Below are positions 41,031-50,691 of a DNA stretch of 64,000 bases, one piece after another (the first letter of the stretch is position 1; every line of letters begins with the position of its first letter). Below the pieces are notes generated by a model. That model made no database searches and was not told the origin of the DNA. It saw only the letters and a program-made list of their open reading frames with translations. Origin of the DNA: Perlabentimonas sp034003245 (lineage in GTDB: Bacteria > Bacteroidota > Bacteroidia > Bacteroidales > Tenuifilaceae); assembly GCA_034003245.1 (NCBI GenBank), contig JAVEYY010000002.1:62001-126000 (forward strand). Reading direction: 5' to 3'. The translations under genes and the position numbers were made by a program.

Positions 41031-42773
41031 ATGCTATTCCTACTGTTCATTTCAAGTGGATTGTTCCTGGGCTGGTCGTTGGGAGCTAACGATGCTTCCA
41101 ATATTTTTGGAACAGCTGTTGGTTCAAAAATGGTGAGTTTTAGAAAAGCGGCTTGGATTGCAAGCATATTTGTGATAGTAGGTGCAGTTTTTCAGGGGCG
41201 GGGAGCAGCCACAACACTCACAGAGCTGGGTTCGGTTGATGCGCTTGCTGGTGCATTTACTGTATCGCTTTGCGCTGCGATTACTGTATTTCTAATGACT
41301 CGGGCTAGCTTGCCAGTCTCCACTAGTCAGGCCGTTGTAGGTGCAATAATTGGATGGACTTCGTTTACAGGCAGCCAAACCGACTACGCGGTGTTGTGGA
41401 AGATTATGAGTACTTGGATAAGCGGACCTGTTTTAGGGGCGGTTTTTAGCGCTTTACTTTTTTTACTGGTACGACAAATTCTTAGGAAATCAAAAATTCA
41501 TGTAATTAAACTCGACTCTCTTCTTCGAATTGGACTAATAGTGGTTGGGGGATTTGGTGCTTATAGCTTGGGTGCGAATAATATTGCCAACGTAATGGGG
41601 GTTTTTGTGCCATCGGCTCCGGGTATTGTATTAGACTTTGGCCTTTTCACCATTGATGGTGTGCAAATTCTCTTCCTGTTAGGTGGGGTTGCCATTGCAG
41701 TTGGCATCTTTACATACAGCTCAAGGGTAATGAAAACTGTGGGGCAGGGAATTTTGGCTCTTACACCTGAGGCAGCGTTTGTGGTTGTTTTGGCACAGGC
41801 GCTAGTCCTTTTCCTCTTCTCCTCGTCCACCTTTTCAAATTTTATTTCTTCCATTGGATTGCCACCATTTCCTCTGGTTCCTGTCTCCAGCACTCAGGTA
41901 GTGGTGGGCGCAGTTATGGGTATTGGTTTAATTAAAGGAGGACGCGAAATTAAGTACAAACTCCTTGGTGGAATTGCCTTGGGGTGGCTAACTACACCAA
42001 TATCGGCTGGTGTGCTAACCTACTTTGCTCTATTTTTTGTGCAGAATGTTTTTGGCTTAAAAGTGTCGTCGGTGGTGAATGCCGTTAAGGCTCATCACGA
42101 ACCTATTGTTTATGAGCAGGGGGTAAATCATTTGAATCTTATTCTCCCCACCATTCTCCTCCTATCAACAATTCTGATAGTATTTCTGGTGTACATGTTT
42201 TTCCGCCAGCAAAAGCTTAGGCTAAAGGCCGAGAATCTGGTATTGCAGCAGCAGAATCAGTCGTATACCTCCACAAAATCGCTTAATGAACTCGAGCTAA
42301 AGACCATACAGATGCAGAACACCATGCTTACCAATAAGCTGGAGTTGAAGCGACAGGAGCTGAATACCATACTAATGAATATTAGTGAGCAACGAGCATT
42401 TCTGGAGAATATCACCAACGAGATTGCCCAGCTGGTGGGCTCATCCGATATCCAACGTCGCGACGCCAAACTCAATGACCTTATCTTGCTGCTAAAGCAG
42501 CGTATGTCGTTTACCAAGGAGATAGACGATTTTTACAAGCAGATCGATAAGACCCACAAGAACTTCCAGCTGGTGTTGGTCGAGAAATTTCCCGACCTCA
42601 CCGAACACGAGAAACGACTGGCTATGCTAATAAGGCTGAATTTCGCCTCCAAGGAGATAGCCACTTTAATGAATATTACATCCAAAAGTGTTGAAATTGC
42701 CCGATACCGGCTACGTAAGAAGTTACGGTTGAAGGAGCGCGAAAATCTAACCGATTTTCTTAAATCACTGTAG
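41031..42773 (+). CDS. Pit family phosphate permease fused to coiled coil and LuxR-like HTH
   Basis: This is a 580-residue protein. Residues 1 to about 375 are a full PiT permease with both inverted-repeat signatures (LGANDASNIFGTAVGS near 18-33 and LGANNIANVMGVF near 180) and both VSTSQAVVGA / VSSTQVVVGA loops. The last TM (about 363-385) is followed by a long coiled coil (about 388-470) and a C-terminal helix-turn-helix (523-580: LTEHEKRLAMLIRLNFASKE ... SVEIARYRLRKKL). This tail matches the output end of Bacteroidota TPR-LuxR-like regulators (KEIA...KSVE..RYR.RKKL). Phosphate import is well supported. Gene control by the tail (a transceptor) is inference. Confidence 0.9.
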   Translation: MLFLLFISSGLFLGWSLGANDASNIFGTAVGSKMVSFRKAAWIASIFVIVGAVFQGRGAATTLTELGSVDALAGAFTVSLCAAITVFLMTRASLPVSTSQAVVGAIIGWTSFTGSQTDYAVLWKIMSTWISGPVLGAVFSALLFLLVRQILRKSKIHVIKLDSLLRIGLIVVGGFGAYSLGANNIANVMGVFVPSAPGIVLDFGLFTIDGVQILFLLGGVAIAVGIFTYSSRVMKTVGQGILALTPEAAFVVVLAQALVLFLFSSSTFSNFISSIGLPPFPLVPVSSTQVVVGAVMGIGLIKGGREIKYKLLGGIALGWLTTPISAGVLTYFALFFVQNVFGLKVSSVVNAVKAHHEPIVYEQGVNHLNLILPTILLLSTILIVFLVYMFFRQQKLRLKAENLVLQQQNQSYTSTKSLNELELKTIQMQNTMLTNKLELKRQELNTILMNISEQRAFLENITNEIAQLVGSSDIQRRDAKLNDLILLLKQRMSFTKEIDDFYKQIDKTHKNFQLVLVEKFPDLTEHEKRLAMLIRLNFASKEIATLMNITSKSVEIARYRLRKKLRLKERENLTDFLKSL

Positions 42774-42805
42774 TCTTTCAATTTTTTAACCTTAATCTAA
42801 TAACT

Positions 42806-44395
42806 ATGAAAATGAAATTGTTTGTGCTAGGCTCTCTAATGGCTATTGCAGGATCATTAGTGGCTCAAACCCGAAACATTACGGGGACAATCACTTCCAA
42901 CGTGGATGGTAAACCAATCCCCGAGGTTGCAGTAAGGCTGAAAGGAGCAATTACCTCTTTCGCTACCAATGACCAGGGTGTATACTCTATTCCTGTTGAT
43001 GAGAAATCAACTGAGACTCTAATTTTCACCCATCCTGACTTTGACGAGATGGAAGTTGTTGTAATAGGCAAATCAAAACTCGATTTGACCCTTACCAGCA
43101 ATATTCGTTATAACCAGTATGGAATGAGAGTAAACCGAACCCCTCTTCAAGCAGAAGAACGAAACGGTATTCTAACACTTGAGAGCAAAGATGGAAAACA
43201 CAGAGTATGGTATGATGTGCGTGTTCAAGCTGATGGAGCCATGTTTTTTGGTGATACTTACAATGAAATTGGGAACGGAACCTCTTTGAGAAGAGCAAGG
43301 TTTGCAGTAAAAACAGAGTTCGCCAAGAATTGGTATGCTGAGTTTGATATGGACATTGCTAACTCAGAACTTGAACTAAAGGATGCCTATGTTCAGTACC
43401 AGAATAACAGGGGATTCGAGATTAGGGCTGGTAACTTTAAAGAGAATTTCTCCATGGAGTCAACAACTACTTCTCGCTACTTGACCTTTATGGAGAGGCC
43501 TATGGCTGTTCATAATTTTGCACCATCAAGGCATATGGGTATTGGTGTAAACTACAGTAAAGGTTGGCTTTACACCTCAGGTGGTGTTCACTTTCAAGGC
43601 GTAGATGATGGCGAAGAAAGATTGTTCTCAAAAGACAATAATAAGGATTTTGGTATGGATGAGGGTTACTCCCTAACTGGAAAAGTTGTTTTTATGCCTT
43701 GGGCTAGTGATCCCGACAAAGGTCTTCATATTGGTGCTGCTGGATCATATCGCACCCCCAAAACAACTACTGAATATGGCTATGAAAACACCATTCGTTA
43801 TAGTGTGCGTTCGCTTAGCTCAATAAACCGTAAAAAGTATATTGACACGGACCTTATTACAAAAGTGGATTACTACACACTTGGTGGATTAGAACTAGCT
43901 GGTTACTTCAAGAACTTCAGGTTGCAATCTGAATATATTATGAGTAACGTATACCGTTTCGAAGATCTTCCAGTTGAGAAATTCAATGGATTCTATGTTT
44001 TCGGAAGTATGCTTCTTTTTAATGGTGGTTACCGCTACAATACAAGCGAGGCAGAATTTACACAACCCAGAAGAGGTAAATCGTGGGGTGATGTTGAACT
44101 TGCTGTTCGCTACGACTACTTAAGCCTAAACAGCATGGGTGATGGCAATATTAAGGGTGGAGCCGGTGAAGGCTACACGTTTGGCTTGAACTACTACGCC
44201 AACAACAATGTTAAAATTATGTTGAACTACGCCATCCTCAATCATGACCGCTATGCTACAGGCAAAAACAAACTATATGTAGGTTACAATGAGGCTGGAG
44301 AATTAACTAAGAACGGTATGTCCGTTGTTGCTGCAGATGGTAAAGCTGGAGAAGATTTCAGTTTTGTTTCTATTCGCTTTGAAGTTGCTTTTTAG
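42806..44395 (+). CDS. Phosphate-selective porin O/P family protein with N-terminal carboxypeptidase-regulatory-like domain
   Basis: This is a 529-residue outer-membrane protein. The signal peptide ends SLVAQ. Residues 22 to about 95 form an Ig-like CarboxypepD-regulatory domain (ITGTITSNVDGKPIPEVAV). The rest is an OprP/OprO-type barrel (RRARFAVKTEFAKNWYAEFD, ELKDAYVQY, FEIRAGNFKENFSMESTTTS, FMERP). This PF07396-like family carries phosphate or other anions across the outer membrane. The gene follows the Pit permease by 32 bases on the same strand, fitting a two-membrane phosphate route. Actual selectivity is not provable from sequence. Confidence 0.88.
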   Translation: MKMKLFVLGSLMAIAGSLVAQTRNITGTITSNVDGKPIPEVAVRLKGAITSFATNDQGVYSIPVDEKSTETLIFTHPDFDEMEVVVIGKSKLDLTLTSNIRYNQYGMRVNRTPLQAEERNGILTLESKDGKHRVWYDVRVQADGAMFFGDTYNEIGNGTSLRRARFAVKTEFAKNWYAEFDMDIANSELELKDAYVQYQNNRGFEIRAGNFKENFSMESTTTSRYLTFMERPMAVHNFAPSRHMGIGVNYSKGWLYTSGGVHFQGVDDGEERLFSKDNNKDFGMDEGYSLTGKVVFMPWASDPDKGLHIGAAGSYRTPKTTTEYGYENTIRYSVRSLSSINRKKYIDTDLITKVDYYTLGGLELAGYFKNFRLQSEYIMSNVYRFEDLPVEKFNGFYVFGSMLLFNGGYRYNTSEAEFTQPRRGKSWGDVELAVRYDYLSLNSMGDGNIKGGAGEGYTFGLNYYANNNVKIMLNYAILNHDRYATGKNKLYVGYNEAGELTKNGMSVVAADGKAGEDFSFVSIRFEVAF

Positions 44396-44421
44396 TTCTA
44401 TAAACAAAATATTCTTATAAT

Positions 44422-46182
44422 ATGAAAACAAATAGATTATTAATCGCTATAGCACTTGTGGCCTTTAGTTTTACAAGTTGCGTTAAGGATGAGCTTTACG
44501 TGGATGATACTGTAATAGCGGATTCCGACATAGTTATCAATGAGGTATTTTCAAGGGGTGTACCTGGCAATGCTGACTGGGTTGAAGTTTACAACACTTC
44601 TAATGCTCCTATCGATTTAAGTGGGTATACTATCTATGATGGGGGTGGACAATCGGGGGCTAAACCCAAAATGGCGTTTCCTGACGAAACAATTGTACCC
44701 GCAAAAGGCTTCTACGTAATTACTGTTGATATTGAGGATCCTGCTGGTTTCGGACTTTCAAGCGGCGGAGATATACTATGGTTAGAAAATGCCGAGGGTG
44801 AGGTGATCGACAATGTTGAAGTTCCTGCTATGCCAGTTGAAACAACATCCTATGGTCGTATGCCCGATGGAGGGGCAACTTGGCAAATCCTTGAAACCAT
44901 TACTAAAGGTGCAGCAAATGACGATTCCCCAGCACCAGAAGTTTCCGATATTCTGATAAACGAAGTTTACTCAAGGGGTATCGATGGAAACCTCGACTGG
45001 GTTGAGATTCACAACACTTCTGAAGCCGAAATCGATATAACTGGATATAAAATTTATGACAGTGGTGGACAATCTGGCTCTAAGCCTAAGAAAGAATTCC
45101 CTAGCGGATCAGTTGTACCTGCCAATGGATTCCTTGTGATTGTTGTTGATGATGCCGAAGAAAGTGGATTTGGAATATCAAGCGGAGGCGAAGATATTTG
45201 GCTTGAAGACACTGCTGGTGAGGTGATTCATACCGTTACAGTGCCCGCAATTAGTGTTGAAACATCTTCCTATGGCGCTTTCCCCGATGGATCCACAACA
45301 TGGCAAATTCTTGACTTCGTAACCAGGGGTACAGCAAATACCAATGCATCAGCTCCATCTATTAAGCTAAATGAAGTTAACTCAAGAGGATACGATGGTA
45401 ATTTAGACTGGGTAGAACTTTACAACACTTCTGCTACAGACATTGATATTAGTGGCTACAAAATTTATGATAGCGGTGGATTCGCAGGTACTAAACCTAA
45501 AATGGAATTTGCCGCTGGCTCTACTATCACTGCTAACGGTTTTCTAGTTATTGTTGTTGACGACGCTACCACTGCCAATCCCGTTGATTCAGATTTCGGC
45601 CTCTCAAGCGGCGGCGAATCTCTATGGTTAGAAGATGCTGCTGGCAATGTAATTGATTTCGTTACCTTCCCTGCTCTTGAGGAAACTCAATCCTTCGGTC
45701 GTTTTGCCGATGGCGCCCACAGCTGGCAAATTATCAATTTTGTAACCCGCGGTTCGGCCAACAGCGATGCTGCTGCCGCCCCAGTTATTGTAATGAATGA
45801 GATATATTCAAGAGGAACCGACGTGGCACCCGACTGGATTGAGGTTTACAACAACTCTGCAAGTGCTGTTGATATTAGTGGATACTTAATTTATGACAGT
45901 GGCGGATTCGCTGGAACTAAACCCAAAAAAGCTTTCCCTGCAGGATCAATAGTTCCTGCCAATGGATTTTTAGTAATTGTAGTAGACGACGTTGAGGATA
46001 GCGGTTTTGGCCTTAGCAGTGGTGGCGAGTCTGTATGGCTTGAGGATGCAAGTGGTAATGTAATTGACTTTGTTACATTCCCAGCTCTTGAGGAAACTCA
46101 AGCATTTGGCCGTTTTGCCGATGGCGTTCACAGCTGGGAAGTACTAAATACAATTACCCAAGGTGCTGCTAATGCACAATAA
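44422..46182 (+). CDS. Lipoprotein with four tandem lamin-tail domains
   Basis: This is a 586-residue protein. A lipoprotein signal with Cys20 (ALVAFSFTSC) is followed by four copies of about 130 residues starting near 41, 175, 313 and 455. Each opens with I.INE..SRG..G..DWVE.YN and continues with SGY.IYDSGG, K...P.G..VPA.GF.VIVVD and FGLSSGGE..WLED. This is the lamin-tail (LTD) fold, an Ig-like domain often attached to secreted nucleases and hydrolases. No catalytic domain is present here. It lies 26 bases after the porin gene. A role in binding phosphate-bearing material such as extracellular DNA is only a suggestion. Confidence 0.88.
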   Translation: MKTNRLLIAIALVAFSFTSCVKDELYVDDTVIADSDIVINEVFSRGVPGNADWVEVYNTSNAPIDLSGYTIYDGGGQSGAKPKMAFPDETIVPAKGFYVITVDIEDPAGFGLSSGGDILWLENAEGEVIDNVEVPAMPVETTSYGRMPDGGATWQILETITKGAANDDSPAPEVSDILINEVYSRGIDGNLDWVEIHNTSEAEIDITGYKIYDSGGQSGSKPKKEFPSGSVVPANGFLVIVVDDAEESGFGISSGGEDIWLEDTAGEVIHTVTVPAISVETSSYGAFPDGSTTWQILDFVTRGTANTNASAPSIKLNEVNSRGYDGNLDWVELYNTSATDIDISGYKIYDSGGFAGTKPKMEFAAGSTITANGFLVIVVDDATTANPVDSDFGLSSGGESLWLEDAAGNVIDFVTFPALEETQSFGRFADGAHSWQIINFVTRGSANSDAAAAPVIVMNEIYSRGTDVAPDWIEVYNNSASAVDISGYLIYDSGGFAGTKPKKAFPAGSIVPANGFLVIVVDDVEDSGFGLSSGGESVWLEDASGNVIDFVTFPALEETQAFGRFADGVHSWEVLNTITQGAANAQ

Positions 46183-46393
46183 TTAACAAAGCAGAACTTG
46201 TAGTTTTTCATTGGTTTGTGGGTAGGGGGTGTATTCATTGAATGATTGAATGATTGAATGAATGATCAACCTAACTGGTTTGTCTGCTGAAAGGCAGGCG
46301 GTTGGTCGGTTGGATGAGCCTGATTGAAAATGAATATACCCCTTATCACATGTAACAAGTATACATGACTAGCATAATTAAATAACAAAGCAA

Positions 46394-47038
46394 ATGAGCA
46401 AAGATGAGTTAAAAATTGGCGAGATATCGAAACCTCGATTCGAGTTCCGGTCTTTTGGGCAGGACTTTGAGGAGGCACACTACCGGATGGCTCGCTTATC
46501 AAACCCTGTTCCCGAAAAAGTATGGGAGCGTTATTCCGAAGAGATCTATATCCTATCGCGCACCAACGATATCAATAACACCAAGATTCGCGACGGTAAG
46601 ATGGATATCAAAACCTACGTGCAAACAGTCGATGGCCTTGAACAGTGGAATCCGCTGATGAAAGGTGAATTCCCAATAAAGGCTTCGGTTTTAAAAACCG
46701 AGGTTTTTCCAGCATTTAATGTCTCAATGCCCGAGTTGAAGAAGGATGAGTACACCTACGATGAGTTTTTAGACATGGTTAAGCAGCATCCCGATCTGGC
46801 TGCAGTTAGAGTGAATAAGGAGCGCTATGGCTACATGGTAAACAACACCATTTGCGAGTACGGTTTAGTATGGATAAATGGGGCACAGGTGGTAACCATC
46901 AACTCCGAATCAACCGAAGTGGAGGATATCAAAAAAACTGTTAAAGAGATAGGTCTCGAAGGGGTTGAGAATATCAACTACCTACAGGCCATTAAGCGAG
47001 TAATTGGTATGATTGATAAACCCCTAGCAAACGAGTAA
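46394..47038 (+). CDS. Divergent CYTH-like protein
   Basis: This is a 214-residue cytosolic protein. No signal or membrane segment is seen. The start F-E-F-R (residues 16-19), then IYILSRTNDINNTKIRDGKMDIKTYVQ and CEYGLVWINGAQVVTINSES, follow the strand order of CYTH triphosphate-tunnel enzymes. The signature ExExK is replaced, so activity may be altered. It lies two bases before a canonical CYTH gene, which suggests a paired or heteromeric function. The assignment rests on pattern likeness and context and is moderate. A structure comparison would settle it. Confidence 0.5.
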   Translation: MSKDELKIGEISKPRFEFRSFGQDFEEAHYRMARLSNPVPEKVWERYSEEIYILSRTNDINNTKIRDGKMDIKTYVQTVDGLEQWNPLMKGEFPIKASVLKTEVFPAFNVSMPELKKDEYTYDEFLDMVKQHPDLAAVRVNKERYGYMVNNTICEYGLVWINGAQVVTINSESTEVEDIKKTVKEIGLEGVENINYLQAIKRVIGMIDKPLANE

Positions 47039-47040
47039 TC

Positions 47041-47508
47041 ATGGCACAGGAAATTGAACGCAAGTTCTTAGTGGTGGGCGATTATAAGCCTTTGGCTGTT
47101 AAGCACACCCGTATAACTCAGGGTTATCTCTCGTCTGTTCCCGAGCGGACAGTAAGGGTTCGTATTAAGGGCGATAAGGGCTTTATCACCATCAAGGGTA
47201 TAGGCAGCCAGTCGGGCGCCAGCCGTTACGAGTGGGAAAAAGAGATCCCTGTTGAGGAGGTGAATGAGCTCCTGAAGATTTGCGAACCCGGCGTAATCGA
47301 CAAGATTCGCCATCTGGTAAAGGTGGGTAACCACACCTATGAGGTTGATGAGTTCTTTGGCGATAACCAAGGGCTTACCGTGGCCGAGATTGAGCTGTCG
47401 TCCGAGGACGAAGCCTTTGATAAACCCAGCTGGTTAGGCAGCGAGGTAACAGGCGATGCCCGTTACTACAACTCGATGCTTATGAAAAACCCTTATACCA
47501 AGTGGTAA
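47041..47508 (+). CDS. CYTH domain protein (triphosphatase-like)
   Basis: This is a 155-residue protein with the defining ExExK motif at the start (E4-I-E6-R-K8). The alternating charged strands of the triphosphate tunnel follow (ERTVRVRIKGDKGFITIKG, RYEWEKEIPVEE, IRHLVKVGNHTYEVDEFFG, LTVAEIELSSEDEAF). Small bacterial members hydrolyse inorganic tripolyphosphate or other triphosphates with Mg or Mn. A few are class IV adenylate cyclases. It sits in a compact plus-strand run (2-base gap upstream, 32 bases downstream) with a second CYTH-like gene and an anion permease, so tripolyphosphatase is the likelier role. Confidence 0.9.
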   Translation: MAQEIERKFLVVGDYKPLAVKHTRITQGYLSSVPERTVRVRIKGDKGFITIKGIGSQSGASRYEWEKEIPVEEVNELLKICEPGVIDKIRHLVKVGNHTYEVDEFFGDNQGLTVAEIELSSEDEAFDKPSWLGSEVTGDARYYNSMLMKNPYTKW

Positions 47509-47540
47509 CCTAATTGTTCAAAGTTTAAAGCCTTACAATC

Positions 47541-49172
47541 ATGTTCCAGGATACTAGCAGTAGCATAAACGGTAGCAATGGTAATGGGGGATACGATCCC
47601 CTGGATATGCACAACTACAGGATTGAGAAACTCCCTAAGCGCGAAAAGACAAGCTTCGAGCGGTGGTTGTCCATTATTGGCACCCCGCTGGCAATCGCGA
47701 TTTTCATCCTTTTTGCCTTTGTTATCGATGTTCCCTTTTTGCAGAATATCAACCCCGAGGGATTGGCCGATAAGGCGCATAAGGAGTTTATAAGGATTGG
47801 TGCCGAAGCTTTTTCACAGCATAATGCCTACATGCTGGCAATATTTCTGGCATCCATTATCCTTTGGTTAACTCAGGCTATACCCAACTACCAAACCTCG
47901 CTAATCCTGATAATATCGCTGGTGCTAACGGGTGTACTTCCCGAGAAGGAGGCCTATGCGCAGCTGGGACATCCCGTGATGTGGCTTAATATCATGTCGT
48001 TTGTATTGGCTAGCATGCTTGTCGAGACAGGTGTTGCCAAGCGCTTTGCGCTTTGGTTTATCCTGAAATTTGGTAAGAATGCAGGATCAATCTTTTTGAG
48101 TTTTATTGTAATAAATTTAATTCTATCGGCCTTTATCTCGGCAACTACGGCCAAAGCGGCCATTCTATTGCCCATTTTCATGGTAATTGCTGCTATATAC
48201 GGTGCTCGCAACGACAAGCACACCAATTTTGGTCGCAGCATTGTGCTTCAAAATCTTTTGAATATCAACATTGGCGCCGGAGCCTTTGTAACGGGCTCCG
48301 GCGCTAACCTTTTAGCCGCAGCGCTTATTGGTGGGGCCATAGGTGGTTCGGTCTTCTTCTCCGATTGGCTATTCGCCATGTTCCCCATTATGGTGGGATT
48401 AATGCTGGTTGGGTATATCCTGGCCATGAAGGTTTTTTTCCCCTTATCACCCGAGGAGCGCTTGCCCCAGATTAAGGGTGGCATGCAACGGCTAAGGGAA
48501 GAGTACGAGAAGCTGGGCAAGGTCGATATTCAGGAGTATAAGGCCATTGTAATCTTTGTGGCCATTCTTGCCCTTTGGGCAACCGATAGGGTTCATGGCA
48601 TTAGCGCAACGGCTGTGGCTTTTGTGGGCGCTATTGTTGCCCTGCTCCCTCGCATTGGTATTATTAAGTGGAACGATGTGGATATTCCCTGGCACCTATT
48701 ACTCTTCTCGGCAGGTGCTTACACCCTAGGTTCCGGACTTAGCATCACCGATTTACCCTCCATTGGCGTTAATGCATTCTTCGATAATTTGGGGATTGGT
48801 CAGGAAACGGAGTTCTGGAAACTATACTTACTCCTAACAGGAGTAATGGTTTTCAGCGCGCTACTGTTCCAGTCGAAAACCATGCGGGCCATGATATTTA
48901 TTCCCATAGCCATTGGTGTGGCCAACCGGTTTGGATTCTCGGTGGTTAGCCTGGCGTTACCTGTTGCCTTTATGATTGAACACGTATACGTGCTACCTTT
49001 CAACAGCAAGCCCGCAGCGCTGCTGTACGAGACTAACCAGTACAGCCTTACCGACACTTTCCGCTTTGGCTTTACCATGATGGTTATTGCTTGGGTGATA
49101 AATATAATAGCGGGCGAAACGTGGTTCCGTTTTCTGGGGATTACTCCCGATGGAGTGTTTGGTATCTTCTAA
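47541..49172 (+). CDS. SLC13/DASS family anion permease
   Basis: This 543-residue inner-membrane protein has a cytosolic N-terminal tail of about 50 residues and about 11-12 hydrophobic segments. The two hairpin substrate/sodium loops are recognisable as SAFISATTAKAAILLPI and TGSGANLLAAALIGG, placed like the SNT motifs of DASS transporters but altered. ILWLTQAIPNYQTSLILI matches the family opening. Members carry dicarboxylates, sulfate or phosphate with sodium. With CYTH genes upstream and the Pit cluster nearby, phosphate or a related anion is plausible, but specificity is unknown. Confidence 0.85.
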   Translation: MFQDTSSSINGSNGNGGYDPLDMHNYRIEKLPKREKTSFERWLSIIGTPLAIAIFILFAFVIDVPFLQNINPEGLADKAHKEFIRIGAEAFSQHNAYMLAIFLASIILWLTQAIPNYQTSLILIISLVLTGVLPEKEAYAQLGHPVMWLNIMSFVLASMLVETGVAKRFALWFILKFGKNAGSIFLSFIVINLILSAFISATTAKAAILLPIFMVIAAIYGARNDKHTNFGRSIVLQNLLNINIGAGAFVTGSGANLLAAALIGGAIGGSVFFSDWLFAMFPIMVGLMLVGYILAMKVFFPLSPEERLPQIKGGMQRLREEYEKLGKVDIQEYKAIVIFVAILALWATDRVHGISATAVAFVGAIVALLPRIGIIKWNDVDIPWHLLLFSAGAYTLGSGLSITDLPSIGVNAFFDNLGIGQETEFWKLYLLLTGVMVFSALLFQSKTMRAMIFIPIAIGVANRFGFSVVSLALPVAFMIEHVYVLPFNSKPAALLYETNQYSLTDTFRFGFTMMVIAWVINIIAGETWFRFLGITPDGVFGIF

Positions 49173-49219
49173 ATCGTATTATTGCCTTTCTGTGGGCTAA
49201 ACCGTTAAATTGTTGAGTT

Positions 49220-50680
49220 GTGATAGAAGAATCGGTAAAAATCCACGACAAGTATTCCGTCGAGATTAAGCTGGGATTCATTGCCCGTAAAAAGCAAAAG
49301 GTTAGTCAATTCTCTGTTAATACGTGGCTGTTTATTCCCAATAGCCTCGATATTAATCCTCTCACCTACGAGAAGAAGGATTTTTACAGGGATATAAAGT
49401 CGAATATCAGGCTTATTACCCCCATTTACCTGCTGCGCGATATTGCCCAGGGGGCAAAGTCACCGTTTATCCTCCTCGAGGAGTCTTTTAGGAGACTTGC
49501 ATCAAACCCATCGCGCTCCAATGCAGCCAATTATGAGTACCACATTAAGATGTTTCTCTCTATTCTTAAGAGTGCTCTCCGCGACGACATTGGCCACATT
49601 GCAGCGAACACCATAAGTGGTGATAATATTTATCTGCTGAATGAGTTTGGCGATAGCGTTGAGCGAATTATTGAGCGATACAGGAATTTACGTCGAATTA
49701 TCAATGCATCAACCATTACCAAGGAACTTTTCAACTTTTACCTCTTTGGCGATGAGTTTATGAGCAACGTTATTGAGCAGCACGCTTTTAAACTTCTCGA
49801 AGTTCTAGACAAGGCAAAGCACAAGGATATTGCAACGGCAAAGCGTAGAATTCTGCATATCATTCGTGGTGAAATTACTTACAAGAAGGAGATGGGTTAC
49901 CCCATTGTCGAGCGAAAGGAGATTAATCGCAATCGTGAGCTAATTTTTAGGCTGGGTTTACTTAAAAAATTCGCCGAGAACGAGCTCTTCCTTACTGCCA
50001 ATAAGAAACGCGATGGGGTGCTGGTTGAGCAGGTATACTACAGCGTGGCTGCGGGTATTTCCATGATTTTTGCAACGGCAATAGCTTTCTCGTTTCAGCT
50101 TGCTTACGGCAACTTCACTATCCCCCTGTTTGTGGCCTTAGTGGTTAGCTATATGCTAAAGGATAGGATTAAAGAGCTGAGCCGATACTACTTTGCCCAT
50201 AAGCTGGGCAAACGCTACTTCGACCACAAAACCAAAATTAACCTAAAGAATACTACCATTGGCTGGAGCAAGGAGGCAATGGACTTCATTACCGATGATA
50301 AGGTTCCTGCGGAGGTTTTAAAGATTCGAAACCGCTCGGCCATACTCGAGGCCAATAATCGCTCGTTCTCCGAGCGGGTAATTCTATACCGAAAGCTGGT
50401 AACCATTTCCCGTAACCAGCTCGATAGGGGTACTCAGTACGCTACATCAGGCATCAACGATATAATTCGTTTTAACGTGTCGAGTTTTGTAACCAAAATG
50501 GACGACCCCGATTTCCCTCTTTATATAGCCGACGACGATAATGACATTAAAACAATTAAAGGCGATCGTCCATACTACCTTAACCTTGTAATGCAGCTTA
50601 ACCACGATGGGAAAACATCCTACCGCCGATATCGCTTGGTATTGAATCGTAGTGGAATTTTCGATATTGAAAAGTACTAA
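49220..50680 (+). CDS. Unknown protein with a central two-helix membrane hairpin
   Basis: This is a 486-residue protein starting with GTG, 47 bases after the permease gene. The N-terminal 265 residues are soluble and helical (LRDDIGHIAANTISG, VERIIERYRNLRRIIN). Two membrane segments lie at about 272-292 and 296-312 (AAGISMIFATAIAFSFQLAY, FTIPLFVALVVSY). A soluble C-terminal region of about 170 residues ends RRYRLVLNRSGIFDIEKY. I do not recognise the family. Its place after two CYTH-like genes and an anion permease suggests a regulator or partner of that permease, which is inference only. Confidence 0.8.
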   Translation: MIEESVKIHDKYSVEIKLGFIARKKQKVSQFSVNTWLFIPNSLDINPLTYEKKDFYRDIKSNIRLITPIYLLRDIAQGAKSPFILLEESFRRLASNPSRSNAANYEYHIKMFLSILKSALRDDIGHIAANTISGDNIYLLNEFGDSVERIIERYRNLRRIINASTITKELFNFYLFGDEFMSNVIEQHAFKLLEVLDKAKHKDIATAKRRILHIIRGEITYKKEMGYPIVERKEINRNRELIFRLGLLKKFAENELFLTANKKRDGVLVEQVYYSVAAGISMIFATAIAFSFQLAYGNFTIPLFVALVVSYMLKDRIKELSRYYFAHKLGKRYFDHKTKINLKNTTIGWSKEAMDFITDDKVPAEVLKIRNRSAILEANNRSFSERVILYRKLVTISRNQLDRGTQYATSGINDIIRFNVSSFVTKMDDPDFPLYIADDDNDIKTIKGDRPYYLNLVMQLNHDGKTSYRRYRLVLNRSGIFDIEKY

Positions 50681-50691
50681 CTCCCTTCCGC

